DNA of 64,000 bases from Phycisphaerae bacterium (GTDB lineage Bacteria > Planctomycetota > Phycisphaerae > UBA1845 > CAIVHJ01), in contig JAJVHX010000007.1 of assembly GCA_022072405.1 (NCBI GenBank), forward strand, positions 1 to 64,000. Direction: 5' to 3'. The notes below the pieces were generated by a model that ran no database searches, was not told the origin of the DNA, and saw only the letters and a list, made by a program, of their open reading frames with translations. Made by a program: the position numbers and the translations under genes. Each line of letters begins with the position of its first letter. Position 1 is the stretch's first letter. Shown in pieces: positions 49,315 through 59,060 of the stretch.

Positions 49315-50919
49315 ATGGCGATCACAAATGATGAACGCGCTCGAACTTCGAGCGAAACCGATCAATATTTTTCTGAAGCGTTGCTGCCTGCAGCGGAGGA
49401 CAGTTCTCCTGCTGAATTAGCCGATCAGCCGGCAGAACTCCCTCCTGCTCACCGCACGTCTTCTTCAGCAACCGTAGCCAGTCCGCGACGACACCGCCTG
49501 AAAAAGTGGGCAATCGCAGCGGTGGTCGTGGCTGGCTTGGCGGTTGCCGGATATTACTACCTGCTCCCCATCGTGGATACCGCACTGAACGCCGTGAGTA
49601 CCGATGACGCTTACGTCAATGGCCACGCAACCTTCGTGGCTTCACGGGTGTCAGGTCAAGTGACCAAAGTGCTGGTGGACGACAATCAGCGGGTGAAGAA
49701 GGGTGATGTTCTCGTACAGCTCGATCCCGAGCCTTACGACGTACAAGTCAACATCGCCAAGGCCGCCGTTGATGCCGCGCGGGCTGATCTCGAAGTTGTA
49801 CGGGCGCAAACGCGCGGCTTACAGGCGCAAATCAGCAGTCAGCATTTTGCACTGTTGCACGCGATCGAGGAAGTGGACAATCAGATTGCGCTGCTTCATG
49901 CCCGCGTCGCCACGCTTAACGCCCGGCAGGCGACATTCGACAATGCCGAATATGAGTATCACCGCATCGAGCGGTTGTTCAAAACGAGTGTTGCGAATGA
50001 GAAAGAGATGGAAGACGCCACGGCCGCTCTGAAGGTGGCCCAAGCCCAGGTGGATGAAGCCCGGGAAGCAATCTACCAGGTGCGTGTTGCCCTGGGTCTG
50101 CCGCGCAGCCCCGAATCGGGCGATCTCACGGAAGTGCCTCCTAATCTGGATCAGACTTTTTCTGTGGTGCGGCAGACGCAGGCCAGCCTCATCCAGGCGG
50201 CGGCCCAACTGGGGGTGAATCAACCGCTTGATGATTCTCCCCGAGATATGGTCGCGAAATTCCAACAGCGCGATCCGGAGGGCAATATTGACCGGATCTT
50301 TGCGATGTTGCTGGAGGATGCTCCTGCGGTCAGGCAGGCGCAAGCCAGGCTGGCTTCGGCCCAGCGCCGTCTTAATGAGGCTGAATTGAACCGCCGTTAC
50401 TGTGACATTGTCAGCGAGATCGACGGTGTGGTGACCCGCCGCAACGTCAATCCCGGTAACACCGTTCAAGCGGGACAAGCACTCATGGCCGTCCGCTCGC
50501 TGACTGAAATCTGGATTGATGCCAATTTTAAGGAGACGCAGCTCGCTGATCTGCGCATTGGTCAGCGCGTTAGCTGCAAAGTGGATATGTACGGCCACCA
50601 TCGTGAGTTCGAAGGGCGCATCACCGGATTTACCATGGGAACGGGCCAGACACTCGCACTTCTGCCACCGCAGAACGCGACGGGTAACTTCGTCAAAATC
50701 ATCCAGCGCCTGCCGGTTCGCATCGAGCTGCTCGATTATAACCCCGACGAGGCGCCGCTGTTCGTCGGTCTCTCGGTCGAACCGTTCGTCTACTTCAAGG
50801 AACCGCCCACCGGTCCGCACGCCGGAGAAATCCTGCAACCACTGGCCGATCTTCCGTCCGCCGAATCGGGCACTACCACCGGTATTGCAACTTCATCCGC
50901 AAAGGTGAACGAATCATGA
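49315..50919 (+). CDS. HlyD/EmrA-family membrane fusion protein
   Basis: STDDAYVNGHATFVASRVSGQVTKVLVDDNQRVKKGDVLVQLDPEPYDV. Confidence 0.95.
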   Translation: MAITNDERARTSSETDQYFSEALLPAAEDSSPAELADQPAELPPAHRTSSSATVASPRRHRLKKWAIAAVVVAGLAVAGYYYLLPIVDTALNAVSTDDAYVNGHATFVASRVSGQVTKVLVDDNQRVKKGDVLVQLDPEPYDVQVNIAKAAVDAARADLEVVRAQTRGLQAQISSQHFALLHAIEEVDNQIALLHARVATLNARQATFDNAEYEYHRIERLFKTSVANEKEMEDATAALKVAQAQVDEAREAIYQVRVALGLPRSPESGDLTEVPPNLDQTFSVVRQTQASLIQAAAQLGVNQPLDDSPRDMVAKFQQRDPEGNIDRIFAMLLEDAPAVRQAQARLASAQRRLNEAELNRRYCDIVSEIDGVVTRRNVNPGNTVQAGQALMAVRSLTEIWIDANFKETQLADLRIGQRVSCKVDMYGHHREFEGRITGFTMGTGQTLALLPPQNATGNFVKIIQRLPVRIELLDYNPDEAPLFVGLSVEPFVYFKEPPTGPHAGEILQPLADLPSAESGTTTGIATSSAKVNES

Positions 50920-52523
50920 CTACCATAGCCGTCAATCCGGCATTGAATCGTTCGACGGTGAATCCCTGGCTTGTGGCTATCGCCGTGGTCGTACCCACCT
51001 TCATGGAAATTCTGGACACGACCGTCGCCAATGTCGCATTACGTTACATGGCCGGCGGCCTGGCGGCGCCAGTATCCGACAGCGAGTGGGTCATCACCAG
51101 CTACCTGGCTGCGAATGCCATCGTCCTGCCGATCACCGGCTGGTTGTCATCACGCCTTGGCCGACGTAACTACTTCCTGCTCTCCATCGCCGTCTTCACC
51201 ATTTCCTCTGCTCTATGCGGTCTGGCTACCAGCCTTGAGCAGATGATCCTGTTCCGGGTGATCCAGGGATTATCGGGTGGCGGACTTCAGCCATGCAGCC
51301 AGGGAGTTTTGCTGGACAATTTCCCACCCGAGAAGCAAGGTACGGCTATGACGCTGTTCGGGCTGGCTGCCATCATCGCACCGATCGTGGGACCCACGCT
51401 GGGAGGCTGGCTATGCGTGAACTACAACTGGCGGTGGATTTTTCTCATCAACGTTCCGATCGGCCTCTTCGCGCTGGCCGCCTCATACCTGTTGATTGAA
51501 GACCCAGATTACCTCAAACGCGAGCGTGCAGAGTTGCGTCACCAGCCGCTGAATTTCGATTACATCGGACTGGGTGTTTTGGCGCTAGTGATGTCCTGTT
51601 GGGAGATTATCCTGAGCAAGGGTCAGGAGTGGGATTGGCTGGGTGATCCGTTTGGGCGCATGCCGTTTCTGGTGATGCTGTTCGTCGTGGGGCTTGTCTT
51701 TTTAATTGTCTGGGAGATGCGGATCGCCAATCCAATCATCAACTTCCGAGTTTTGGGAGATCGCAATCTGGCCATGTCTTGCGTGATCCTGTTCTGTTCA
51801 TTCGCCGTGGTATATGGAGCGAGCATCGCCTTGCCGGGTATGTTGCAGACGCTTTTCGGTTATGACGCCCTCCGCGCCGGTCTGGTGATGTCACCGTCGG
51901 GGGTGTCTTCGATGGCCGCAATGGTGCTCGTCGGTGTATTGCTGGGCCGGCAATTCGATGCCCGCTGGATGATCGCCGCGGGATTGGTGGCGATGGCTGC
52001 CGGAAGCTACTGGATGGCACGGATGAATCTTCTGATCGGCCCGTGGCAGGTGGTCGGCCCGCGGATGTTGCTGACGCTCGGCCTGGGACTGATTTTCGCC
52101 CCGGCGAATGTGGCGGCATTCAAATACATTCCATTACATCTACGCGGGGCGGCGGTCGGGCTGCTCGCCCTACTGCGTACTGAGGGCGGTAGCGTTGGCA
52201 CATCGATGACCAAGACGGTCGTAGATCGACAACTGCAGTTTCATACTGAGCGGGTGGGCGAATTCCTCGACCCGCTGAATCCGCACGTGAATACGTTTCT
52301 GGATCAGTCCAGGGCGTTCTTTTTACAGCATACCGGTGATCCATCCGGCGCTCAGCTGGGAGCCCTGCAAGCACTGGCCGAATTGCGCCTGCAGCAAGCT
52401 GCTTCGATGGCCTACTTCGATGTCTTCTGGTTGTGTGGTGTTCTATCTCTGGTTCTGGTCATTCTAATTTTTCTGATGAAGCGTTCTGTGGCCGAAAAGG
52501 GTGAAATCATCGGGGCAGAGTAG
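50916..52523 (+). CDS. DHA2/EmrB-family MFS efflux transporter
   Basis: PTFMEILDTTVANVALRYMAGGLAAPVSDSEWVITSYLAANAIVLPITGWLSSRLGRR; 4-bp overlap with EmrA-like gene. Confidence 0.95.
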   Translation: MTTIAVNPALNRSTVNPWLVAIAVVVPTFMEILDTTVANVALRYMAGGLAAPVSDSEWVITSYLAANAIVLPITGWLSSRLGRRNYFLLSIAVFTISSALCGLATSLEQMILFRVIQGLSGGGLQPCSQGVLLDNFPPEKQGTAMTLFGLAAIIAPIVGPTLGGWLCVNYNWRWIFLINVPIGLFALAASYLLIEDPDYLKRERAELRHQPLNFDYIGLGVLALVMSCWEIILSKGQEWDWLGDPFGRMPFLVMLFVVGLVFLIVWEMRIANPIINFRVLGDRNLAMSCVILFCSFAVVYGASIALPGMLQTLFGYDALRAGLVMSPSGVSSMAAMVLVGVLLGRQFDARWMIAAGLVAMAAGSYWMARMNLLIGPWQVVGPRMLLTLGLGLIFAPANVAAFKYIPLHLRGAAVGLLALLRTEGGSVGTSMTKTVVDRQLQFHTERVGEFLDPLNPHVNTFLDQSRAFFLQHTGDPSGAQLGALQALAELRLQQAASMAYFDVFWLCGVLSLVLVILIFLMKRSVAEKGEIIGAE

Positions 52524-52543
52524 GCCGTATAGACGAATTGGCC

Positions 52544-52661
52544 TGCCCCCCTAGAACTGGACCAGGTGGAGAGGGATACGAAGTATTACTCTACACTAGA
52601 GAGGAAGGAGGCAGCAAATGAAAGGCAAGCGTTATTCCCCGGAACAGATCATCCACAAGCT
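52544..52661 (+). mobile_element. IS3-family remnant (left end plus first ~14 codons of orfA)
   Basis: tgcccccctagaactggaccaggtgg...; ATG at 52618 encodes MKGKRYSPEQIIHKL, then abruptly joins a REP-like unit. Confidence 0.75.
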
Positions 52662-52696
52662 TCGCGCGGGCTAACGCGAGTGGCTGTTTGAATAAT
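52661..52696 (+). repeat. REP-like palindrome (diverged) fused to IS3 remnant
   Basis: ttcgcgcgggctaacgcgagtggctgtttgaataat. Confidence 0.6.
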
Positions 52697-53094
52697 CAAT
52701 CCAAGCCTGGTGCATTTTCAAATTTGCGATATCGGCCGGCGGTTCTTGGATGCGGTCCAAAACGTCCGACACTGAGGCTGGATGCAGCCGATTCATTTAT
52801 TGAACACAGATACGGGGGTCGGTTGTTATGAGAAAATTAAATCCGCTCTAGTCTCCGGTTGGTGAAGTAGTGGGACAGAGCCGAGCCAGGTGATCATCCA
52901 GCGCTGCGATCATAATCAGTATCAAATCAGTCGGTAATCTACTGGCTGGTTGAAAGGAGATCGGGTCAAGGCACTTGGGGTCAGTGGGGTGAAAGGTTAT
53001 AATGCATATTGCATATCAATATGCAGTTGAGCCGTTGATTGGAATTAACGGTTGAAGCTGCACCACTCCCCCTCGACCAGGGAGCGATACCGAG

Positions 53095-55080
53095 ATGTGG
53101 CCAATGTTGGTAATGGGGCTTTGTGTACTGGGCAATTTCAGTAGTGTGTTGTGGGGGGTAACGGATCCGCCGGTGAAGCTGGTGCATACGGGGCGATATA
53201 ACCATCAGAATATCGGGCGCGATCATCTGGTGGGGTGCATTGCGTTTGACGGGCATTATGGTTTGACTTGTTCGTATGACGCGTTACGGGTGATTGATCT
53301 GGCGATGCTACCGTCGGGTAGCGGGAGCGGGGCGTTTGTCAGTGAATTGCGCGGACACGATGTATATTCATTAGTGAAATATAATGATGAATATTTTTTT
53401 GCGAATATCCGCCTGGGCGGATTGGGTGTAGTGCGGGTGGACCCGGAGAGCAAGACGATCACCTGGCTGGTCACGGTGGAGGAGCCGGGCGTATTTTATG
53501 AAGGGATGAAGCTGGTGGATGATCGGTTGTATGTGGCGGCTCATCGGTATGGATTGCGAGTGTATGATGTGAGTACGCCAAGTATGCCGGAGCTGATCGG
53601 ATCGCTGACCGAGGGTTTTACGGATGCCTTTGCAGTGGAGGTGGTGGGGCGGGTGGCCTATGTGGCCGATGGAGCTGGGGGGATGAAGCTGGTTAAGGTG
53701 GAGAATCCGGCGGCGATGGAGATCGTAGCGGGGGAAGGTCCGGGATCAGGAGCGTCGGGTACGAGTGAGGATGTGCTGGCGATTGGTGCCGATATTTATG
53801 TTGCGGCCGGGAGTGCCGGCGTGGTGCGCTATATCAACGGGCAGTTGGAGCAGAAAGTGTATTATGAGACACCGACGCTGGCGAAAGCGTTGTCGCAGGT
53901 AGGTGACAATTTTCTGGCGGTGGCGGATATCAGCGGAGTGGTGCTTTATCGTGTGGAAGCGGACGGGCAACTGACCTGGCAGACGCGGGAGGCGGGTTTG
54001 CATCGAATGCTGGGTACGAACGGAGTGACGTTGCGGTTGTGGCATGGGGTAGCGGATTGGCAGGGAACTCATCTGATTGCGGCGAACTGGGATGCGGTTG
54101 ATGTCTATCAGTTGGTGGCGGCGGACGAAGTGGTTCAGGCAGATATTACGGCGAGTGTTCAGCGACTTCGATTCAACATTTCCGGCGGCGATAAGACGGT
54201 AAAGCTGGTTAATGAAGGAACGGCTCCGTTATTGATCAGCGACATCACCGGTAATGGAGTGAGTTTCAGTGTGCAACCGACGAGCGGCACGATTGAGCCG
54301 GGGGGCTTGCTGGAGTTGCAGATTCATTACACGGGAGGCGCACCCGGTGAAGGGTTGTTCAAGATATACAGTAATGATGCAGACGAAGCCATCCTGCCGG
54401 TGAAAGTATTCGGGCAGACCAGTTACCTGGATCCGGGCGAGTCGGCGGCGGACTTTACGCTGCCCCGGTGGATTTATAATCATACGACACAGAGCTGGAG
54501 CTATGATACGTTTCAACTGTCTGAGCAGGCGGGCAAGGTCGTTTATTTTCAGGTTTACGGCACCTGGTGTCCGGCGTGTCTGCCGGTGATCGCGGATCTG
54601 CAGAATTCAGTGGTGGCGGAGTTTGAAGGACATCCGCAGGTGGTGACTTTGATCATGAGCCAGAAAGAATCGGCGGCGGTGCTGGAGGAGTATTGGGACA
54701 ATCTGTATTTACGGGCACCGATGCTTTTTGATCTAGCGGGCAATGTTGCTCAATTTCAATATGCTCAGCCGCCGACCGGGTTGCCGTTTTCGCGTGGCTT
54801 TATCATTGGTCCGGAGCAGGTGGTGGTGGATACCCTATTCGGAGCGGACAGTGCCGGGGTGATCAAGACCCTGAAGAAGGAGTTGCTGAAAATAGCTATC
54901 GCGGGAGATGCCAATCTGGATGGGCAGGTGAATGGAGAGGATTACCGGGCGTTGCGTCTGGCGTGGGGAGCTTGTGAGGATGTGGAATTCTGCCCGGCTG
55001 ATTTTAATGATGATGGGGTGGTGGACAAGGCTGATCTGGTGATAATGCGTGAGCATTATGGTGAGCAGGCAGAACCGTAA
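53095..55080 (+). CDS. Secreted LVIVD-repeat / thioredoxin-like / dockerin fusion protein
   Basis: LVIVD-like segments; FQVYGTWCPACLPVIADLQ; AGDANLDGQVNGEDYRALRLAWG...ADFNDDGVVDKADLVIMREHYG dockerin. Confidence 0.85.
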   Translation: MWPMLVMGLCVLGNFSSVLWGVTDPPVKLVHTGRYNHQNIGRDHLVGCIAFDGHYGLTCSYDALRVIDLAMLPSGSGSGAFVSELRGHDVYSLVKYNDEYFFANIRLGGLGVVRVDPESKTITWLVTVEEPGVFYEGMKLVDDRLYVAAHRYGLRVYDVSTPSMPELIGSLTEGFTDAFAVEVVGRVAYVADGAGGMKLVKVENPAAMEIVAGEGPGSGASGTSEDVLAIGADIYVAAGSAGVVRYINGQLEQKVYYETPTLAKALSQVGDNFLAVADISGVVLYRVEADGQLTWQTREAGLHRMLGTNGVTLRLWHGVADWQGTHLIAANWDAVDVYQLVAADEVVQADITASVQRLRFNISGGDKTVKLVNEGTAPLLISDITGNGVSFSVQPTSGTIEPGGLLELQIHYTGGAPGEGLFKIYSNDADEAILPVKVFGQTSYLDPGESAADFTLPRWIYNHTTQSWSYDTFQLSEQAGKVVYFQVYGTWCPACLPVIADLQNSVVAEFEGHPQVVTLIMSQKESAAVLEEYWDNLYLRAPMLFDLAGNVAQFQYAQPPTGLPFSRGFIIGPEQVVVDTLFGADSAGVIKTLKKELLKIAIAGDANLDGQVNGEDYRALRLAWGACEDVEFCPADFNDDGVVDKADLVIMREHYGEQAEP

Positions 55081-55401
55081 GCCGTGATGTATGACGAGTG
55101 CCTAAGAACCCACGGAGTCCATCTGTGGGTTTTTACATGCGCGTCGTGGACTGATCGGTCATCAATGATCGGAGGCAGGGCGCGCGGGGATCCGTTTTGA
55201 ACCATTGGGGAATTCCTGCCAAGTTCTGGTTTCGACGTCAGCTGTTAGCTGGGAGAGAAAATGGTCAGAAAGAACGGCCCCATAGATGGCTTTTGCCTGC
55301 TGGTCAGCGGTGTATCAAAATATCGCTCGCACGTTAATCCTTGTTTCCAGGTTCCTATCGAGGATTCTTCATCATGCCCCGCCGCGTCCTGTGAACAAAA
55401 T

Positions 55402-55691
55402 TTCTGATGCTCGCACCACCGCGGCTGCTGATCAGCCGATTCGCTGCCAGCGATTCCTCGGCGGACTGCTCAAACATTACTACCAGCCCGCCGCCTGACC
55501 AGACTCATCTGCCGAAATACTCTTGACTCGACATCGGAACTGTATTATTTATCGGCAGTGACTTCCTGGATGGCTCAGCATCCAGCTTGAGTTGTACGCC
55601 TCCTTCAAACCCCCATTCCATCGTTACACGCTACTCGAAAAACAAAAGGGACGAGCAGCAACATTTTCATACACCGCTGATACGGCGCGGG
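55402..55691 (+). mobile_element. 3'-end remnant of an integrase-type IS, copy A
   Basis: ~290 bp nearly identical to 58477-58765; encodes SDARTTAAADQPIRCQRFLGGLLKHYYQPAA*. Confidence 0.8.
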
Positions 55692-55733
55692 CGCGGTCAA
55701 TATCATCTCGTTGGAACTCATAAGCAATTAATC

Positions 55734-56291
55734 TTATTCCAAGCCTCTGAATTCAAAACCACGTAGTCGTATAGCTCCCTTATACAAACAATTCGTAAGG
55801 GCAGTAGAAAAGAGTTCTTTGTCAGCCAAGCACAAATAAAATAATCGACATCTATCTTGGGTCATAGTTCGTATTACAACCGTTCGATATCCGCCATTAT
55901 CCAGTTGTTGATAGAAGACGTCGTCGCTATCACGAATAATGTCGATCCAATCCTGCATTCGTCCTTCCAACGGGCCGACTATGCGAGTATCTTGCCCAAT
56001 GGACTCATTCCACGCTAGACTTGCTTTCAGTTCTGCCAAATCCTTAATACTGAAATCGCAAATAATGTGAAGGGATGCCTCATGTGTATATGGCTGATAA
56101 CGCAATTGAAAGTCAGATACTGTGTTCGGCAATCGGAGTTCCATGAAGTTTTCAATTGTAGTCAGTTCACCACGAGGAAACTTAGGTATTTGCATAGTAT
56201 CCGAAAAATGAATGACCACAAATATCGATGGTACAAGTACCGCAATTATTAACAACACAATTAAATTTCGTTTTCGCTGTGTCATTGTCAT
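55734..56291 (-). CDS. Candidate membrane-anchored immunity protein for Rhs tip 1
   Basis: N-terminal TM helix (NLIVLLIIAVLVPSIFVVIHFS) plus soluble domain; starts 14 bp after Rhs stop, same strand. Confidence 0.6.
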   Translation of the reverse strand: MTMTQRKRNLIVLLIIAVLVPSIFVVIHFSDTMQIPKFPRGELTTIENFMELRLPNTVSDFQLRYQPYTHEASLHIICDFSIKDLAELKASLAWNESIGQDTRIVGPLEGRMQDWIDIIRDSDDVFYQQLDNGGYRTVVIRTMTQDRCRLFYLCLADKELFSTALTNCLYKGAIRLRGFEFRGLE

Positions 56292-56305
56292 TGAAGTCCA
56301 CTAAA

Positions 56306-57466
56306 TTATGGACCAAAGTCCGTCTTTTGTATTACTTTCGAGTAAACATGCATTCCATAAAACCAATATTCAGATCCCAATTTCCATTTTATTCTGTATT
56401 TTAATAAACCATCAATTCGATAATCTCTCATAACACCGTATCTATGCATTTCAGCCATTTCATAATCATCAACAAAACCAGCTCCTACCCCTGGTGGTTG
56501 ATTGATATCCCAATCATAAAAATCTCTGAAGAATATAGTCCATACCATTTCATATATACTATTCTTGCATTTAATGTCAGTTGCCTTAGCATTAAAATAA
56601 AAGGCACCAACAGCAGTATTCCACGTGTCGGATGTCGCAACAACTCTATAGTCGTCATAGCTGACTATCTGCTTACCAAATGGCTTTTCGGACTCAACAT
56701 ATCTCATCGCACTTTCAACATAATCCGTAAATGCTTTACGTCCACCAACGTCTGATGATATTAACTTTTGTATGTCAATGGTTCTTGGAGTACCAGTGTT
56801 GTTGTAGAAGTGCCTTAGATGGTCAGCAGCAAGTTTATATAGGAACTGCCCACCCGTAAATGTCCGCCAAGTACGATCACGAACATCATCAATGTATGCC
56901 TTCTTGCCTACAGTGGACCATGATCCGTATAATTTTTTACTTTCTTCCATATCATGTGCATAGGGATGAGGTGGTGTCTCTGTACCTATCTTGTACGTAG
57001 CAAATCCAGAGTAATCAACATACTCTAACGGATTACTGCGTGCATACTCATAAAGGTTCATGCCATCGACATAAACATCCCCACGACTCCCACCTGTAAT
57101 CATTTGTAGGCCACGTTTGCCCCATCTAATCCTATCTCCCGCTACAGCAGGGTCTCTTTGCAACCATCTTCCATGTACTGGGTCATATTCTCTGCCTCTG
57201 CCGTAATACAACAGCAAATTCCCGCTATCGATCACGTCGAGGGGTTGTCCGGTGAAGAGGTAGGGGATGTTGTAGGCGGTGGCGGAGATCGGCGTGCCGG
57301 AGCCATTAAACAGCGACGGATCGCCGTAGGTGTCGTAGTCGTACTGTTCGACGAGCGTGGCGCTGGCGCTCGTCAGGCCAGCGACGCTGAAGAGTTCACG
57401 GTGAATATAATAATAGTCGCGCCCGCGGACCACGATGATCGGGTCGTATTCCACTTCCCACAGCAT
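56306..57466 (-). CDS. Orphan Rhs C-terminal tip 1: Rhs core end plus unknown toxin domain
   Basis: YTGQPLD-like YLFTGQPLDVIDSGNLLLYYGRGREYDPVHGRWLQRDP...DGMNLYEYARSNPLEYVDYSG then unrelated ~230 aa tail; frame opens upstream to about 57575. Confidence 0.85.
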   Translation of the reverse strand: MLWEVEYDPIIVVRGRDYYYIHRELFSVAGLTSASATLVEQYDYDTYGDPSLFNGSGTPISATAYNIPYLFTGQPLDVIDSGNLLLYYGRGREYDPVHGRWLQRDPAVAGDRIRWGKRGLQMITGGSRGDVYVDGMNLYEYARSNPLEYVDYSGFATYKIGTETPPHPYAHDMEESKKLYGSWSTVGKKAYIDDVRDRTWRTFTGGQFLYKLAADHLRHFYNNTGTPRTIDIQKLISSDVGGRKAFTDYVESAMRYVESEKPFGKQIVSYDDYRVVATSDTWNTAVGAFYFNAKATDIKCKNSIYEMVWTIFFRDFYDWDINQPPGVGAGFVDDYEMAEMHRYGVMRDYRIDGLLKYRIKWKLGSEYWFYGMHVYSKVIQKTDFGP

Positions 57467-57540
57467 CGTCGGGATACTGATGATCTCCGGAGCGGGGAGG
57501 AACTCCCACGAATAACTCTCCGCCGTGTCGCTGAATTTTT

Positions 57541-58152
57541 TCAGGTTGGCTTTTTTTCGGACGGCTCCTCAATATGTAGGTTTTTCAACAACTCCGGGTC
57601 GAATTCCGTACCGCATTCGGGACAAATAGCTTTTATTAGGTTAAATAAATCATAGCCACACAATAAGCATTGATATCGTCTAGATCGCTTTCTCTTCAAG
57701 AACCACAGATATACTCGATAAGCTGGAATTATACTGAAGATAACAGAAGGGATCCATAATGGTATCATCACTTCCCATACTAGCCCGGTAACAGCAGATG
57801 AGGTTACAATTGGCATCCATATTGTAAAAGTATTAAATTTATTTCCAATATGGAATCCAGTTACTTCAAGGTAGTCACCATTTATCTCAAATCCAGCTTT
57901 TTCCGTATCTTCCCAAATAAGGCATCCAGCACGCAACTTAAAAATAATATAATGATTTTCTCTTGATCTATCATTGCCTTTAAAAATTGTCCAATTAATT
58001 GTTCGATAACTAATTACCCATAATATTAAGCAGCATATAAACAAAATAGCAGATAATATTATGGCTTTCCCCGCTATTCTAGATTTCTTATCCTTAATCA
58101 CGGAAGTACCGGCCATTCTATTGAAGTAGTTTTCTCGCGTAATTTGCAGCAT
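57541..58152 (-). CDS. Multi-TM protein with C-terminal zinc ribbon (CLLCGYDLFNLIKAICPECGTEF)
   Basis: ORF 203 aa; 3' end overlaps Rhs fragment. Confidence 0.7.
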   Translation of the reverse strand: MLQITRENYFNRMAGTSVIKDKKSRIAGKAIILSAILFICCLILWVISYRTINWTIFKGNDRSRENHYIIFKLRAGCLIWEDTEKAGFEINGDYLEVTGFHIGNKFNTFTIWMPIVTSSAVTGLVWEVMIPLWIPSVIFSIIPAYRVYLWFLKRKRSRRYQCLLCGYDLFNLIKAICPECGTEFDPELLKNLHIEEPSEKKPT

Positions 58153-58319
58153 GCTTTATTGTTGCCCAGAAGATATTTATCCTCTATATCATTCCACTCA
58201 ACATCACTTACTTTTACTAATCTAGCAGCAGCTTGACAGTCCAACTCATGTCCATCAGAAATTCCATCTCGGTCAAAATCGTTCGCAACCAATGCTGCAT
58301 TAACAGCTGGCCTCATATT

Positions 58320-58765
58320 TCCTCGCGTCGCATGGCCTCCGCCATCTGCAACACATCGCCCGCGAATATGTCACTTTCTACAATCGCTATCGCCCCCATC
58401 AGGGTATCGGCAATCAACCACTGCCAACCGGTCCACCCCCGACTCGACCTCGCCGCCGAAGTTCGGCGAGCAGAACTTCTGATGCTCGCACCACCGCGGC
58501 TGCTGATCAGCCGATTCGCTGCCAACGATTCCTCGGCGGACTGCTCAAACATTACTACCACCCCGCCGCCTGATCAGACTCACCTCGCCTTGATGCTTGA
58601 CTCGAAACCCAATCCATATTATTTATCGGCAGTAACTTCCTGGATGGCTCAGCATCCAGCTTGAGTTGTACGCCTCCTTCAAACCCCCATTCCATCGTTA
58701 CACGCTACTCGAAAAACAAAAGGGACGAGCAGCAACATTTTCATACACCGCTGATACGGCGCGGG
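58320..58765 (+). mobile_element. 3'-end remnant of an integrase-type IS, copy B (longer)
   Basis: Frame reads HGLRHLQHIAREYVTFYNRYRPHQGIGNQPL...RCQRFLGGLLKHYYHPAA*, typical rve-transposase C-terminus; 58477-58765 matches copy A. Confidence 0.85.
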
Positions 58766-59060
58766 CTGATTCACTCCCGTCCGGCGAATAATCGTTAATA
58801 CCCTGTTTTCAGATACTTGCATCGTTTTCAGCCGCAGCGGACCGGTCCCGACCCTGTGATGAACCAGTTATCATATCCACACGGCTTCCATTTCCAATGA
58901 TCACCGCACTCATATTTGTTCATCCGATCCAGCGATTCCACGAACACCGCTTACACCGCTGCACAAAGTTGATCCAGCCCACTCGAAACATACCGATACC
59001 CTACCTACCCAAGCTCGCTTTCCGGTTCGTTTCTATTTTTGTACATTACGCTCACACCGC

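Noticed and set aside
49819-50838. 339-aa minus-strand ORF
   Set aside because: Antisense to the HlyD/EmrA-like gene, which has clear family motifs.
58233-58664. 143-aa + strand ORF as a real gene
   Set aside because: The biologically meaningful frame here is the transposase C-terminus (FYNRYRPHQGIGN...); the listed ORF is out of frame.
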